Made by a program: the position numbers and the translations under genes. DNA of 64,000 bases, from assembly GCF_000508225.1 (NCBI RefSeq), contig NC_023063.1:248001-312000 (forward strand), in the 5' to 3' direction. This DNA comes from Ehrlichia muris AS145. GTDB taxonomy: Bacteria; Pseudomonadota; Alphaproteobacteria; Rickettsiales; Anaplasmataceae. Positions 51,226 to 62,481 of this stretch are shown piece by piece. The notes under the pieces were generated by a model. The model was not told the origin of the DNA, made no database searches, and worked only from the letters and a program-made list of their open reading frames with translations. Within the stretch, counting starts at the first letter, position 1; each line of letters starts with the position of its first letter.

Positions 51226-51517
51226 TTGGAGGCCTATGTAATGATGAAATGTGGATAATAATATAATATATAATTCCTTAATGATTAGTGAATTAGTATA
51301 ACTTTTTAATTATATTACATCTATGAATATACATGCAATAATTATATATTGAAATATTTGTAATTATTCTTACCAATGTATATTATATGTTTATATAATT
51401 TGTATGCTGTTGAAATTTAATACAATACTGCTGATTATAGTAGTGTATGTTAATAATTAGGAGATAACTTGCTATTCTGTTGTGAGAATGTAAAACATGT
51501 ATTGAAAATGGTATTAT
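51226..51517. repeat. Spacer nearly identical to 48752-49041
   Basis: Original copy of the spacer between paralogue B and uvrD. No gene. Confidence 0.85.
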
Positions 51518-53437
51518 TTAATAATAGCTTGAAATGTTTTTTATGACTTGTACATGTTCTGCAGGTAATTCCTTGATAAATCTTGATATTTTCATTTGTT
51601 GGCGCCAGTTGTTGATGTCTCTTACTGCTACGCATGATATGAATAGTTGCTGACGTGCCCGTGTAATTCCAACATAAGCTAATCTTCTTTCTTCTTCCAA
51701 TGCATCTCCTGTCCTATCTTGTAAAGATTTTTCATGTGGGAATACTCCTTCTTCCCATCCAGGTAAAAAAACTATGGGAAATTCTAATCCTTTTGCTGCA
51801 TGCAGTGTCATGATATAGGTGTAGTTGTCATTGTAATTTGATGAATCTGTTTCTGTGACAAGACTGATGTGTTCTAAAAATTCGTTTACATCATTAAAAC
51901 TTAATAGTGCAGAAAAAAGTTCTTTTATATTTTCTGCTCTTGCTAGGCCATTTTCACCTTCATTTTCTAACATATCTATGTATCCTGAATCATAGGCTAT
52001 CATTTTAACAGTGTTTGATATTGAATCAGATGATAAAGATTCTTTCCAAGAGTTAATCTTATTTAGTAAATTAATTAAGGATCTAGATGCTTTATCAGGC
52101 AATAGATTATCCGAGATTAGGATTTTTGCTGCATTTAAAAAATAGGTATTATTTTGTTTGGCACATAGATATATTTTATTGAGTGTTGATGCTCCTATAT
52201 GTCGTTTAGGTTTGTTAATTATTCTTTCAAAGGCGATATCATTATTAGGATTGACTGTGATTTTTAAGTAAGCAATGATATCACGGATTTCTTGCCTATC
52301 ATAGAATCTTGTACCACCGATTATTTTATATGGTATACTATACTTAATAAAGTATTCTTCAAATATTCTTGTTTGAAATCCTGCTCTTACTAAAACAGCT
52401 GTTTCATTGAATTGATAATCATGTAAATTTTTGATATATTCACATATGTACTGTGCTTCTGCTTTACTATCCCAAAATTTCATCAAATTGACTTTTTGCC
52501 CCTTCTCATTTCTTGTCCATAACTTTTTTCCTAATCTTGATTTATTGTTATTTATTATTGCTGTGGCAACATCTAGAATATGAGATGTTGATCTATAGTT
52601 GCACTCTAGTCGCACAATTTTTGCATTTGGAAAATCGTCAGAAAATTTTAAAATATTTCCTACTTCTGCTCCACGCCAACTGTATATTGATTGGTCATCA
52701 TCTCCAACACAGCATAAGTTTTTATATTTTTGAGCTAATAATCTTAACCATAAATATTGGATTGTATTTATATCTTGATATTCATCGACCATTATATATT
52801 TAAATTGTTCTTGGTAATGGGATAAGATATTATGTTGTTTGGAAAATATTTGAATGTTGTATAGTAGTAGATCTCCAAAATCGACACAATTTAAGAATTT
52901 TAATCTCTCTTGATAGATGTGATATGTGCTTAGTGCTACTGTATTAATAGGTTTATATAACTCTGTTTCGGTTATGTTACTTGGCATTAGCCCTCTGTCT
53001 TTCCATCTTTGTATTTTGTTTAAGATGATTTTATGAGCGTCTGATGCATATTCTGGATGCATGTCATTGACAATATTTTTTATTACTTGTAATTGGTCAT
53101 CTGTGTTAATGATTGTAAAATCATTTTTTAATCCAACTGTTTCAGCATGTTGTCTTAAGATTTTTGCTGCTATTGCATGAAAAGTTCCTAACCAGATGTT
53201 ATATGCAGGAGTTAACTCACTAATTCTAGCAAGCATTTCATTTGCTGCTTTATTAGTAAATGTTACTGCTAAAATTTGGCTAGGTAATGCAAAATTATTA
53301 TTAATGATATATGCTATTCTTGAAGTTACAGTTCTAGTTTTTCCTGTACCTGCTCCAGCTAGTATTAAAATAGGACCATTTATATTAATAACAGCTTGCT
53401 TTTGGTCTTCATTAAGTGAAGTTATGTAATCTTCCAT
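51518..53437 (-). CDS. uvrD: ATP-dependent DNA helicase UvrD/PcrA
   Basis: Superfamily 1A 3'-5' helicase for excision and mismatch repair. 639 residues, shorter than E. coli UvrD (~720) because the C-terminal tail is reduced. Q-motif region LNEDQKQAV, Walker A AGAGTGKTRT (~residues 27-36), TFTNKAANEM, VDEYQDIN, GDDDQSIYSWRGAE, the NYRS motif, TMHAAKGLEFPIVFLPG and ITRARQQL are all present. Its 3' 780 bases exist again, intact in sequence, at 49042-49818. Confidence 0.95.
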   Translation of the reverse strand: MEDYITSLNEDQKQAVININGPILILAGAGTGKTRTVTSRIAYIINNNFALPSQILAVTFTNKAANEMLARISELTPAYNIWLGTFHAIAAKILRQHAETVGLKNDFTIINTDDQLQVIKNIVNDMHPEYASDAHKIILNKIQRWKDRGLMPSNITETELYKPINTVALSTYHIYQERLKFLNCVDFGDLLLYNIQIFSKQHNILSHYQEQFKYIMVDEYQDINTIQYLWLRLLAQKYKNLCCVGDDDQSIYSWRGAEVGNILKFSDDFPNAKIVRLECNYRSTSHILDVATAIINNNKSRLGKKLWTRNEKGQKVNLMKFWDSKAEAQYICEYIKNLHDYQFNETAVLVRAGFQTRIFEEYFIKYSIPYKIIGGTRFYDRQEIRDIIAYLKITVNPNNDIAFERIINKPKRHIGASTLNKIYLCAKQNNTYFLNAAKILISDNLLPDKASRSLINLLNKINSWKESLSSDSISNTVKMIAYDSGYIDMLENEGENGLARAENIKELFSALLSFNDVNEFLEHISLVTETDSSNYNDNYTYIMTLHAAKGLEFPIVFLPGWEEGVFPHEKSLQDRTGDALEEERRLAYVGITRARQQLFISCVAVRDINNWRQQMKISRFIKELPAEHVQVIKNISSYY

Positions 53438-53893
53438 AATGCAATAAATTCATCATTATCTGGGGTATATTATATTTTTTTTCTTATGCAGTCAAAGTAA
53501 GATCTTAATATTATTATATTTGAAGAACAATTTGCTAATGTAATAATATAACGCAACAGTGGTGTATTGAAGTCTATTTACTAAAAAAATACTAATGATG
53601 GAAATTTGATGTTTTTAGTAGAGATTACATGTTTTAATTGTGGTATGTGTGTTTTCCTAGATTAATTAATATTTTTATTATATAACTCTAGTTTGAACTA
53701 ATAAGTTGTCTTGTCTACATTTAAATTTCAATTTTAGGTGGTGGACCAAGGTTATTGTGCGAAACGAATGTTTGGTGTGTTATTAGAATAGCAATACTGG
53801 TTATTTGTTTTATAAACAATTACTTGACCTTGATATGCTTGAGAATTAAGATGTAAAATGTGTTTGTTTTTAGGGTTAGTTAATAAATATTAG
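53438..53893. other. Divergent intergenic region between uvrD and gyrA
   Basis: 456 AT-rich bases that must carry both promoters. No gene or strong structure recognised. Confidence 0.4.
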
Positions 53894-56589
53894 ATGAGTG
53901 ATGTCAATAATATCATACCAGTTTCTATAGAACAAGAATTAGAGGATTCTTATCTATCTTATGCGATGAGCGTTATAGTTAGTCGGGCAATTCCTGATAT
54001 ACGGGATGGATTAAAGCCTGTTCATAGAAGAATCTTATATTCTATGTATAAATCTGGTTATGATTATGGTAAGCCGTATAAAAAAGCAGCACGTGTTGTT
54101 GGTGATGTGATGGGGAAGTATCATCCTCATGCAGATGCAGCAATTTATGATTCATTAGTGAGAATGGCTCAAGACTTCTCATTATTATTGCCGTTGATTG
54201 ATAGCCAAGGTAATTTTGGGTCGATAGATGGTGACCCTCCAGCTTCTATGCGTTATACAGAAGCTAGATTAGCAAAAGCTGCACACTTTTTATTGAATGA
54301 TATAGATGAGGATACTGTAGATTTTGGGCCTAATTATGATGAAAATGAAGTAGAACCTGTAGTGTTACCAGCAGAATTTCCTAATATATTGGTCAATGGG
54401 GCTGGTGGGGTTGCTGTTGGTATGTCAACTAATATTCCTTCTCATAATTTAGGAGAAGTAGTAGATGCTTGTATAGCTTATATAGATAATCCTGAGATTA
54501 CTTTTGATGAGTTAATTAATATAGTTCATGGTCCTGATTTCCCTACTGGTGGTACTATTTTAGGAGATGCTGGTATACGTTCTGCGTTTATGACGGGGAA
54601 GGGAACAATTATTGTTCAAGGTAAGACTCATCTGGAAGACTTACCATCTGGCAAACAAGCAATAATTATTGATGAAATCCCATATCAGGTGAATAAGGCA
54701 AAGCTTATTGAGCGTATCCATGAATTAGTAAAAGAAAAAAAATAGAAGGAATATTAGATTTAAGAGATGAATCTAATAAAATGGGGATACGAGTTGCAAT
54801 TGAATTAAAAAAGCAGGTATCTCATCAGGTTATTTTAAATCAGATCTTAGGCTTAACTCCATTGAGAACGAGTTTTAGTATTAATACGCTCGTATTAGAT
54901 AATAATAAGCCGAAAGTAATGTCTTTATTGGAGATTATATCGACATTTGTTGAGTATAGGAAGGAGGTTTTAACACGTCGTACCCAGTTTAGGTTAAGGA
55001 AAGTTCGAGAAAAAGCTCATTTACATATAGGCATGTACATTGCTGTATTAAACATTGATAAGGTTATTGCTATTATTAGATCATCTCGTGATACAGCAGA
55101 AGCTGCTAAGAAGTTACTTGAGTGTAAATGGGATGCTTTAGCATCTGTGAGAGAGATGATAGAACTTGTTGCTGATAGTAAAAGTATTGTGGTTGATAAT
55201 GTATGTCAGTTGACTGGTGTACAGGTAAAATCAATTTTGGAAATGAAGTTACAACGTCTCACAAATTTAGAGAAAGAGAAGTTAGAACTTGACTTAAAGT
55301 CAATGGTATCATTGATTAGACAATATACTGAACTGCTTAAAAATAAAGAATCATTACTTGAACTGATTAAAGATGGGTTGAAGGAAGTCAAGGCAAAATT
55401 AGCTGTCCCTAGAAGGACTGCTATAGATTATTCACATTTTGAGACCGATATCGAAGATCTTATCCCAAAAGAAGATATGGTAGTCACAGTAACTATGAGT
55501 GGTTATATTAAACGGGCTAAGCTTTCAAATTATCGTGCTCAAAAAAGGGGTGGAAAAGGAAGAATAGGACAAGCTATTAAGGAAGAAGATGTCATCACTA
55601 ATCTCTTTGTAGTTAATACTCATACTAGTGTACTATTCTTTTCTAATATTGGTAGAGTATACAAGTTAAAAGTTTATAAACTTCCGTTAGGTGAACCTAC
55701 GTCACGTGGAAGGTCACTGGTAAATATTTTTCCGCTTAGTGAAAATGAGTCAATAACTAGTGTAATGCCTTTGCCTGATAATGTAGAAGATACGGAAGCA
55801 TTAAATATTGTTTTTGCAACTGCATCAGGGAATTTAAGACGTAATGCACTTTCAGATTTTCAATATGTACCTAGTAACGGTAAAATAGCTATGGTGCTTG
55901 ATGAAGGAGATGCTTTAATATCTGTAAAAGTGTGTAAAGAAGAAGATCATGTTTTGTTGTCTACAAGGTTAGGAAAAAGTATTAGGTTTTCTGTAAGTAA
56001 TGTTCGTCAGTTTAAGGGTAGGATGTCTGATGGGGTAAGAGCTATTAAGCTGTCTTCAGAGGATAATGTAATTTCCATGTCGATATTGTTAGCTATGGAT
56101 ATAGCTTCTGAAAAGAAAGATACATATCTCAGAGTTCCTTTAGGAAAGCGCATGGCTGTTAAAGAAGAATGTTTTGTGAATGCAGGTTTAGCTAAGGTAT
56201 TAGATGATCTTGGGCTGGAACAAGATATCTTCATGACTATGGTACAAAATGAGCAATTTATTTTGACAGTAACTGAGAATGGTTTTGGAAAAAGGACTTC
56301 TGCATATGAATATCGTACTACTTTAAGAGGTGGAGTAGGTGTTGTCAGTATCTTGACAACTACAAGAAATGGTAACGTAGTAGCTAGTTTTCCTGTAGAG
56401 TCTAATGATCATATAATGTTAATTACAGATAAGGGCAAGTTAATTCGTATTGCTGTGAGTGATATTAGAATTATTGGTAGGAGCACTCAAGGTGTTACTT
56501 TATTTAAAACTGAGAAACGTGAAAAAGTTGTTTCAGTGGCCAAGATAATTGATGCTAAAGATAGTTCTGATATTGATGACAATGTGTAA
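53894..56589 (+). CDS. gyrA: DNA gyrase subunit A, interrupted by a one-base frameshift
   Basis: The catalytic tyrosine is Tyr121 in SMRYTEARL. The first frame (53894-54745, 283 codons) ends at TAG directly after G-A8 at 54734-54742. Adding one A restores the frame through [13 protein letters not shown] into 54781-56589, giving about 898 residues, normal for GyrA, with the C-terminal beta-propeller and the GyrA-box-like QKRGGKGR. Gyrase is essential, so this is an assembly error, transcript slippage on the A-run, or a recent mutation. Residue 82 (E. coli Ser83) is Ala and residue 80 (E. coli Gly81) is Ala. Confidence 0.93.
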
Positions 56590-56606
56590 ATTGTATATGC
56601 AGATTA

Positions 56607-57239
56607 ATGGATCAGGAGAAAATAAATTTACTCTTTACTAAGTTTAAAGAGTATAATCCTTACCCGAAGATAGAATTAAGATATACTAACGATTTTACTT
56701 TGTTAGTAGCAATAGTATTATCCGCACGTACTACTGATGTTAGTGTAAATAAAATTACAAATAAACTGTTTGAAATTGCTGATAGTCCGGGAAAAATGTT
56801 AAACCTTGGGGAAAAAGGTCTAAAAAGTTATATAAATACAATAGGATTATATAATTCTAAATCTAGAAATATTATTGCACTGAGTGAAATTATTATAAAT
56901 CAATATAATAGTAACGTGCCTTTAGATTTTGATACTCTTATTGCATTGCCAGGTGTGGGAAGAAAGAGTGCAAATGTTTTTTTAAACACATGGTTAAATT
57001 TACCAACCGTTGCTGTTGACACTCATGTATTTAGAGTAAGTAATAGGATAGGGTTAGTTAAGGAAGATAATGTGTTAAAAACAGAGAGTGCATTGTTAAG
57101 TATAATACCAAAAAAATGGTTATTATATGCACATCACTGGTTAGTGTTGCATGGTAGATATATATGTAAGTCAAGGAAGCCATTATGTAGTCAATGTATT
57201 GTTCAAGATTTATGTGAATATAAAAATAAGAGTCTGTGA
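56607..57239 (+). CDS. nth: Endonuclease III
   Basis: Base-excision glycosylase/AP lyase for oxidised pyrimidines. 210 residues. The helix-hairpin-helix LPGVGRKSANVFLN carries the catalytic Lys, and the catalytic Asp is in VAVDTHVFR. The 4Fe-4S cluster cysteines are in CKSRKPLCSQCIVQDLCEY (C-x6-C-x2-C-x5-C). The start is 17 bases after gyrA, so cotranscription is likely. Confidence 0.95.
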   Translation: MDQEKINLLFTKFKEYNPYPKIELRYTNDFTLLVAIVLSARTTDVSVNKITNKLFEIADSPGKMLNLGEKGLKSYINTIGLYNSKSRNIIALSEIIINQYNSNVPLDFDTLIALPGVGRKSANVFLNTWLNLPTVAVDTHVFRVSNRIGLVKEDNVLKTESALLSIIPKKWLLYAHHWLVLHGRYICKSRKPLCSQCIVQDLCEYKNKSL

Positions 57240-57458
57240 ATTTCAATGAAATGTGGTGCTCGATATTATAAATATATCATTGATTATTGTGTAGATGTTA
57301 TATAATCTGTTCAGGGTTTATATAAGTATGAAAGATTGTATATATTAGGTAAATTTGTATTTATGTAAGATATGTCTATTATCTTAGTACTTGTGATTCC
57401 TTCCTAAAATGCATTGACTATATACATTTATTTTTTTACATTGATATCATCTTGTTAA

Positions 57459-58076
57459 TTGGTTGGACAGTTTATGGAGTTAAATATAGTTAATGCTATT
57501 CCAAAATTGAAATGGATATGTTGTGTTTTGGTTGTTTTTTTAATAGTGTTTGTGGGAATGGTTTCATGGGTAAATAGTCGTCATGACAAGATATCGGAAC
57601 ACATGGGTGATATGATGTATGATGCTTTAATAGGTGAAATTAGTGATGATGATGTGATGAAGATATTAAATGATGTCGCTAAAGTTGATGGTTCTAGCTA
57701 TCAGTATTTGGCTAAGTTTAAGTTGGCAGGTATGTGTGGTGAGGATCAAGTAGAAAAAGCACAATTAATATATGCTGATTTGGCTGCTGATAAAAGGCTC
57801 ATTCCTGAGTTAAGAGAATTAGCAGAATATTTAGAAATTATAACATTGCTTAAAGGGGAAAATTTGGATTTGTTAAAAAGTAAGATTCAGAAATTTGTAT
57901 CTAACAAGTCTGAAGTTTACAAATCGTCTATTAAAGAGGCAATAGCAGTATCTATGCTTAAAAATAATGATGTCAGTGGTGCTATTGAAGTAATAAAAGA
58001 AATAGTTGGTGATGTAAATTCTGAGTCTATGGTATATAAGCATGCTATGGATTTACTGCAAATTTATGAAAATTAG
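57459..58076 (+). CDS. Small anchored TPR-like protein (YfgM/TPR_21 type)
   Basis: 205 residues, or 200 from ATG 57474. A single N-terminal membrane segment (WICCVLVVFLIVFVGMVSWV) precedes an all-helical domain with repeat-like helices, including YQYLAKFKLAGMC, ELRELAEYLEIITLLKG and AIAVSMLKNNDVSGAIEVIK. This layout resembles YfgM and other alphaproteobacterial TPR_21 proteins, which assist envelope protein folding at the translocon. In many genomes such genes precede der; here htpG follows. Assignment is by architecture only. Confidence 0.6.
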   Translation: MVGQFMELNIVNAIPKLKWICCVLVVFLIVFVGMVSWVNSRHDKISEHMGDMMYDALIGEISDDDVMKILNDVAKVDGSSYQYLAKFKLAGMCGEDQVEKAQLIYADLAADKRLIPELRELAEYLEIITLLKGENLDLLKSKIQKFVSNKSEVYKSSIKEAIAVSMLKNNDVSGAIEVIKEIVGDVNSESMVYKHAMDLLQIYEN

Positions 58077-58146
58077 TGATTTGAGAACTTGAAAATTGTT
58101 ATTGGAGTTATTACTTATTTATTGATGTTAGTTTTAGAGGGTTAAT

Positions 58147-60060
58147 ATGCAAGATGTTATAAATTCTGAAAAATTAAAGTTTGATGCTGAAGTGGGGAAA
58201 GTATTGAAACTTGTTATACACTCTCTTTATACTAATAAAGATATTTTTTTAAGAGAATTAGTTTCTAATGCATCAGATGCATGTGATAAGTTACGTTATG
58301 AATCTTTATCTAACCAAGATTTAATAGATCAAGATTCTGATTTTAAAATAGTCATCAGTGTGGACCAAGATAAAAATAGATTATATATATCTGATAATGG
58401 TATTGGAATGAATAGACAAGACCTAATAGATAATTTAGGTACTATAGCACATTCTGGTACGCAGAGATTTTTAGAAGCAATGAACAGTGAAGCTTCTTCT
58501 TCTCAAGGTGTTGTTGAATTAATTGGTAAATTTGGTGTAGGTTTTTATTCTGCATTTATGGTAGCCAATGAGGTTATAGTTGAATCTCGTAAAGCTGGAG
58601 AATCTATAGGATATCAGTGGAGATCTTCTGGGGATGGAGAGTTTACTATTGCGCAACTAGAAGGTGATCAAGTTCCTCGTGGAACTCGAATTACTTTAGT
58701 ATTAAAACCTGAAGAATCTGAGTTTGTTGATAAATTTCGCATAGAGCATATTATTACTACATATTCTTATCATATTAACTATCCAGTTTATTTCTTAAAT
58801 GATAAGGGAGAGGAAGAAAAGTTAAATAGTGATGCTGCTATTTGGACAAAATCGAAAGATGAGATATCTGCGGAGGAGCATCAGAATTTTTTCCGTACCG
58901 TAGCTCATGTTGGTGGTGAACCTTGGATGATATTGCATAATAAAAATGAAGGAGTAATAGAGTATACTAATTTATTGTATATACCATCTATTAAACCATT
59001 TGATTTATTCCATCCTGATAGAAAATGTTCAGTAAAATTGTACGTTAACAAGGTATTTATTACTGAAGATAATGTACAAATCATACCTCAATATTTAAGA
59101 TTCTTAAAAGGTATAATAGATTCTTCAGATTTACCTTTAAATATTAGTCGTGAGACTCTACAGAATAATAAAATTATTGAAAAGATTAAACAATCTATAG
59201 TAAAGAGAGTATTGTCTGAACTTAAGAAAAAAGCTGAGAATGATATTAATGATTATAAAAAGTTTTGGGAAAATTTTGGTTCAGTGTTGAAGGAAGGATT
59301 GTGTGAGTCAATGAACACAGAGTTCCGTGAGGAGTTAATATCAGCATGTCGTTTTTATAGTACACACAGTGATGATTTATTAATTAGCCTGGAAGATTAT
59401 ATTGAGAGAATGAAAACAGGACAGAATAATATTTATTATTTAACTGGTAATGATTTAGATTCTATAAAAAAGAGTCCACAATTAGAAGGGTTTATAAGTC
59501 GTGGCATAGAAGTTATATTATTAGTTGATCCTGTAGATGATTTTTGGACAAATGTAGTCACTGATTATCAAAAGGTGCCATTAAAGTCAGTTATACGTGC
59601 AGATGAAGATTTAGAAAAGCTTGCTAATCTTGATAAAAATGAAGAAGTCAAAGAAAATGAAGATGAAAGTGCTGACTCTAAAGAAAAAGTAGATACATTT
59701 GTTAAATATGCTGTTCAGGTACTTGGTAAATTAGTCAGTGGTGTTAGAGTTTCGAAAAAATTGACAAATAGCCCAGTATGTTTAGCTGTGGCAGATGGTT
59801 CTATGGATATTAGAATGGAGAGATTTTTAAGAGAACAGAAGCAATTGAATTATAAAAGCACAAAGATTTTAGAAATTAATCCTAAGCATCCTATTATTAG
59901 TAAGATGATAGATGAGCATGCTAATGCTGGAGAAAATGTGATATTAGATGATATGTTACACTTGTTATTAAATCAAGCATGTATTCTTGAAGGGGAAGAG
60001 CTAGAAGATGTTAGTGGTTTTGCTGAGAGAATGAATAATGTGTTGGCTAAGATTTATTAG
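58147..60060 (+). CDS. htpG: Molecular chaperone HtpG (Hsp90)
   Basis: 637 residues, full length. GHKL ATPase motifs are [25 protein letters not shown] and [13 protein letters not shown]. The middle-domain catalytic Arg is in [11 protein letters not shown], and the C-terminal dimerisation domain is present. A short acidic linker ([17 protein letters not shown]) precedes the last domain. ATG 58147 follows TAGAGGGTTAAT, a plausible ribosome site. No sigma-32-type promoter was firmly recognised. Confidence 0.96.
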   Translation: MQDVINSEKLKFDAEVGKVLKLVIHSLYTNKDIFLRELVSNASDACDKLRYESLSNQDLIDQDSDFKIVISVDQDKNRLYISDNGIGMNRQDLIDNLGTIAHSGTQRFLEAMNSEASSSQGVVELIGKFGVGFYSAFMVANEVIVESRKAGESIGYQWRSSGDGEFTIAQLEGDQVPRGTRITLVLKPEESEFVDKFRIEHIITTYSYHINYPVYFLNDKGEEEKLNSDAAIWTKSKDEISAEEHQNFFRTVAHVGGEPWMILHNKNEGVIEYTNLLYIPSIKPFDLFHPDRKCSVKLYVNKVFITEDNVQIIPQYLRFLKGIIDSSDLPLNISRETLQNNKIIEKIKQSIVKRVLSELKKKAENDINDYKKFWENFGSVLKEGLCESMNTEFREELISACRFYSTHSDDLLISLEDYIERMKTGQNNIYYLTGNDLDSIKKSPQLEGFISRGIEVILLVDPVDDFWTNVVTDYQKVPLKSVIRADEDLEKLANLDKNEEVKENEDESADSKEKVDTFVKYAVQVLGKLVSGVRVSKKLTNSPVCLAVADGSMDIRMERFLREQKQLNYKSTKILEINPKHPIISKMIDEHANAGENVILDDMLHLLLNQACILEGEELEDVSGFAERMNNVLAKIY

Positions 60061-60816
60061 TGTATCCGAGTGAAGATTAGTCTACATGCTGTAGAAGATA
60101 GTATGAGGAGCATGTTATACGTGTTAATAACTTAAACGTGTGTTCCTAAGACTAAGCAATATTTTAACTGAGACTTATTAATATCATAATTTTTAAGATG
60201 ATAAATAAATATGCAGTAGTAAGTAAATGTTTTTGTAGAAACTGTGTTACACTTGTTGTTGAGTTTAATGTTGATTTTGTGGATAGAGAAAAGATCCATT
60301 AATATTGGCAATTTACTGAGAAATGGTGGAAAACAGGGTATTTTAGTCAGTATTTATAGTAAATCATGTGAGGAGGTTTGAACAGAGTAACAAATAGGTT
60401 TTTTCTTTATAATTACTTAATTTTTTGTGTTATAGCTTTTAGTTGTATAAAAATCACTTGCAATACACTGCAGAAATGTATAGAATCAGGCATGTGTGTA
60501 GTTAAACTAGTAGTTATACCTAAAGTTGGATGGAGGCCCTGCTTTACTTTGTAAGATAAAGTGTGTGTTACCTAATGGTTATGCATTGATAGTAAGGCAG
60601 GACCGTATTTATTAATCTTTTAAATTAATAATAACAGCATTGTAATCAGAAAATAATAAACAGTCAATAATAATTATTTATTATTTTAATATAAAATTAT
60701 GTTATTAATATTTTATTTAATAAATATCTTATATTTTTAATATTAATACTTAAAAGCTAATGATTTATTAATCCTATATATTAATCAATATTAAATTTTG
60801 ATCTTAGATTAGTTAC
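60061..60816. other. Spacer between htpG and convergent purB, with one structured element
   Basis: 756 bases without a gene. The right third (60640-60790) is almost pure A+T. The GC-richer island at 60535-60604 forms a long stem and is listed separately. Confidence 0.5.
60535..60604 (+). ncRNA. Candidate structured RNA or long hairpin
   Basis: The arms at 60535-60548 (GGCCCTGCTTTACT) and 60591-60604 (AGTAAGGCAGGACC) pair at 13 of 14 positions with one U-G. The 42-base interior can form smaller stems: AATG/CATT around GTTATG, and alternatively ACTTT/AAAGT around GTAAGAT. It is GC-richer than its surroundings, followed by a T-containing AT tract. It does not match the tmRNA, RNase P or SRP RNA cores I know. 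It could be a small RNA, a bidirectional terminator for the convergent genes, or a repeat. Confidence 0.35.
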
Positions 60817-62115
60817 TTATTCTTTAAAAACTTTTTCAAATATTTCCTCTGTATGTTGTGTATAGTAATCAAAATTAAATAAGGATTCTAGACTTTGGCT
60901 ATCTATGCACTTTAATATTTGTGGATCTTTTTTTAGTTCATCTAGAAAGTGACTATTGTTATTCCATGTTTCTAATGCTTTTTCTTGAATTATTTTGTAA
61001 GCTATTTCTCTTTTTAACCCATGTTTGACTAGTTCAAGAAGTACTCTCTGAGAAAACACTAAACCTTTTGATTGTATTAAATTCTTATCCATATTGTTAG
61101 GATGTATAACCATGTTGTCGAGCAAATTTGCTAATCTTACTAATGCAAAATCTGTGACAATACAAGCATCTGGTGCAATACATCTTTCGACAGAGGAATG
61201 TGATATATCCCTTTCATGCCATAAAGCAACATTTTCGAGGGCAGGAGTTACGTAACTGCGTATCATTCTGGCAAGACCTGTTAAATTTTCACTTAATATA
61301 GGATTTTTCTTGTGAGGCATTGCAGAGCTTCCTTTTTGTCCAGTTGAAAAATATTCTGTGACTTCTAACGTTTCAGTTTTTTGAAGATGACGAATTTCTA
61401 TTGCTATATTCTCTATAGAAGATGCAATAACTCCTAGAGTCGCAAAAAACATAGCATGGCGATCTCTTGGTATCACTTGTGAAGATATAGATTCTGGTTT
61501 AAGATTTAAAGAATTTGCTACGTGATTTTCAACAAATGGGTCAATATTAGCAAAATTACCCATAGCTCCAGAGATCTTACATATTGATATTTCATCTTGA
61601 GCCATTTTTAGTCTTTTGTAATTTCGCTTAAATTCTGCATAGAATCTTGCCAGTTTTAAGCCAAATGTTATTGGTTCTGCATGTACGCCGTGACTACGTC
61701 CTATACATAATATATGTTTTGTTTCTATTGATTTTTGCTTTAAGATATTTAATATAGCTTCTATATTATTTAATAATAAATCGCAAGATTGCTTTAATTG
61801 TACAGATAGACATGTATCTAATACATCAGAACTTGTCATACCATAGTGTAAATATCTTATATCTGAGTTTGTAGATTCTGCTACATATGTTAAAAACGCT
61901 ATTACATCGTGTTTTACCACTGATTCGATTTCATTTATACGATTGATATCAAAATCTTCTATTTTGTTTTTTAAGTTATCAAGTATATAGTTAGGTATCA
62001 CACCTAATTTTACTTGTGCTTCACATGCATAATACTCTATATCCATCCATATTTTGAATTTATTATTGTCTTCCCAAATTGATAACATTTCAGGTCTACT
62101 ATAACGTTTTATCAT
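60817..62115 (-). CDS. purB: Adenylosuccinate lyase
   Basis: Acts twice in purine synthesis: SAICAR to AICAR, and adenylosuccinate to AMP. 432 residues, the common bacterial length. The fumarase/aspartase superfamily signature GSSAMPHKKNPILSENL is present, with HYGMTSSDVLDT and RSHGVHAEPITFG holding catalytic and binding residues. It stands alone. Confidence 0.96.
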   Translation of the reverse strand: MIKRYSRPEMLSIWEDNNKFKIWMDIEYYACEAQVKLGVIPNYILDNLKNKIEDFDINRINEIESVVKHDVIAFLTYVAESTNSDIRYLHYGMTSSDVLDTCLSVQLKQSCDLLLNNIEAILNILKQKSIETKHILCIGRSHGVHAEPITFGLKLARFYAEFKRNYKRLKMAQDEISICKISGAMGNFANIDPFVENHVANSLNLKPESISSQVIPRDRHAMFFATLGVIASSIENIAIEIRHLQKTETLEVTEYFSTGQKGSSAMPHKKNPILSENLTGLARMIRSYVTPALENVALWHERDISHSSVERCIAPDACIVTDFALVRLANLLDNMVIHPNNMDKNLIQSKGLVFSQRVLLELVKHGLKREIAYKIIQEKALETWNNNSHFLDELKKDPQILKCIDSQSLESLFNFDYYTQHTEEIFEKVFKE

Positions 62116-62408
62116 TTATTTATCTCCGAGGTTTCAAGTAATATTTTTATTATAAGTGTTTGGACATCATTGTAATAGCTATAAATATCCAACAACATTT
62201 GAAATGTGATAATGATGGTATGTTATACAATTTTGACTTTTAATGCATTATTTTCTTTATGATTTTATTTTGATACTTGAACTTTCTTGTCATTATAAGT
62301 TTTAAGCTTTATAGTTTTTATTGAATACGTTATAGAAAAATTGTATAATCCTATTGCATTGTAACAGTTATTGTTTGAGCATTTAAAGCTCCAAGGTGTA
62401 ACTTGAGT
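62116..62408. other. Spacer between purB and tRNA-Gly
   Basis: Divergent promoter region. The tRNA promoter is recognisable at 62321-62349; nothing else is seen. Confidence 0.5.
62321..62349 (+). promoter_or_regulatory. Sigma-70-type promoter for tRNA-Gly
   Basis: TTGAAT (62321-62326), a 17-base spacer and a perfect TATAAT (62344-62349), about 60 bases before the tRNA. In AT-rich DNA the -10 alone would be weak evidence, but the -35 and ideal spacing make it convincing. Confidence 0.7.
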
Positions 62409-62481
62409 GCGGGAGTAGCTCAGTTGGTAGAGTGCTACCTTGCCAAGGTAGAGGTCGAGGGTTCGAACCCCTTCTCCCGCT
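62409..62481 (+). tRNA. tRNA-Gly (GCC anticodon)
   Basis: A 73-nt cloverleaf: acceptor GCGGGAG/CTCCCGC, anticodon stem CTACC/GGTAG with loop TTGCCAA (anticodon GCC), T arm GAGGG-TTCGAAC-CCCTT, discriminator T. CCA is not encoded. Confidence 0.97.
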
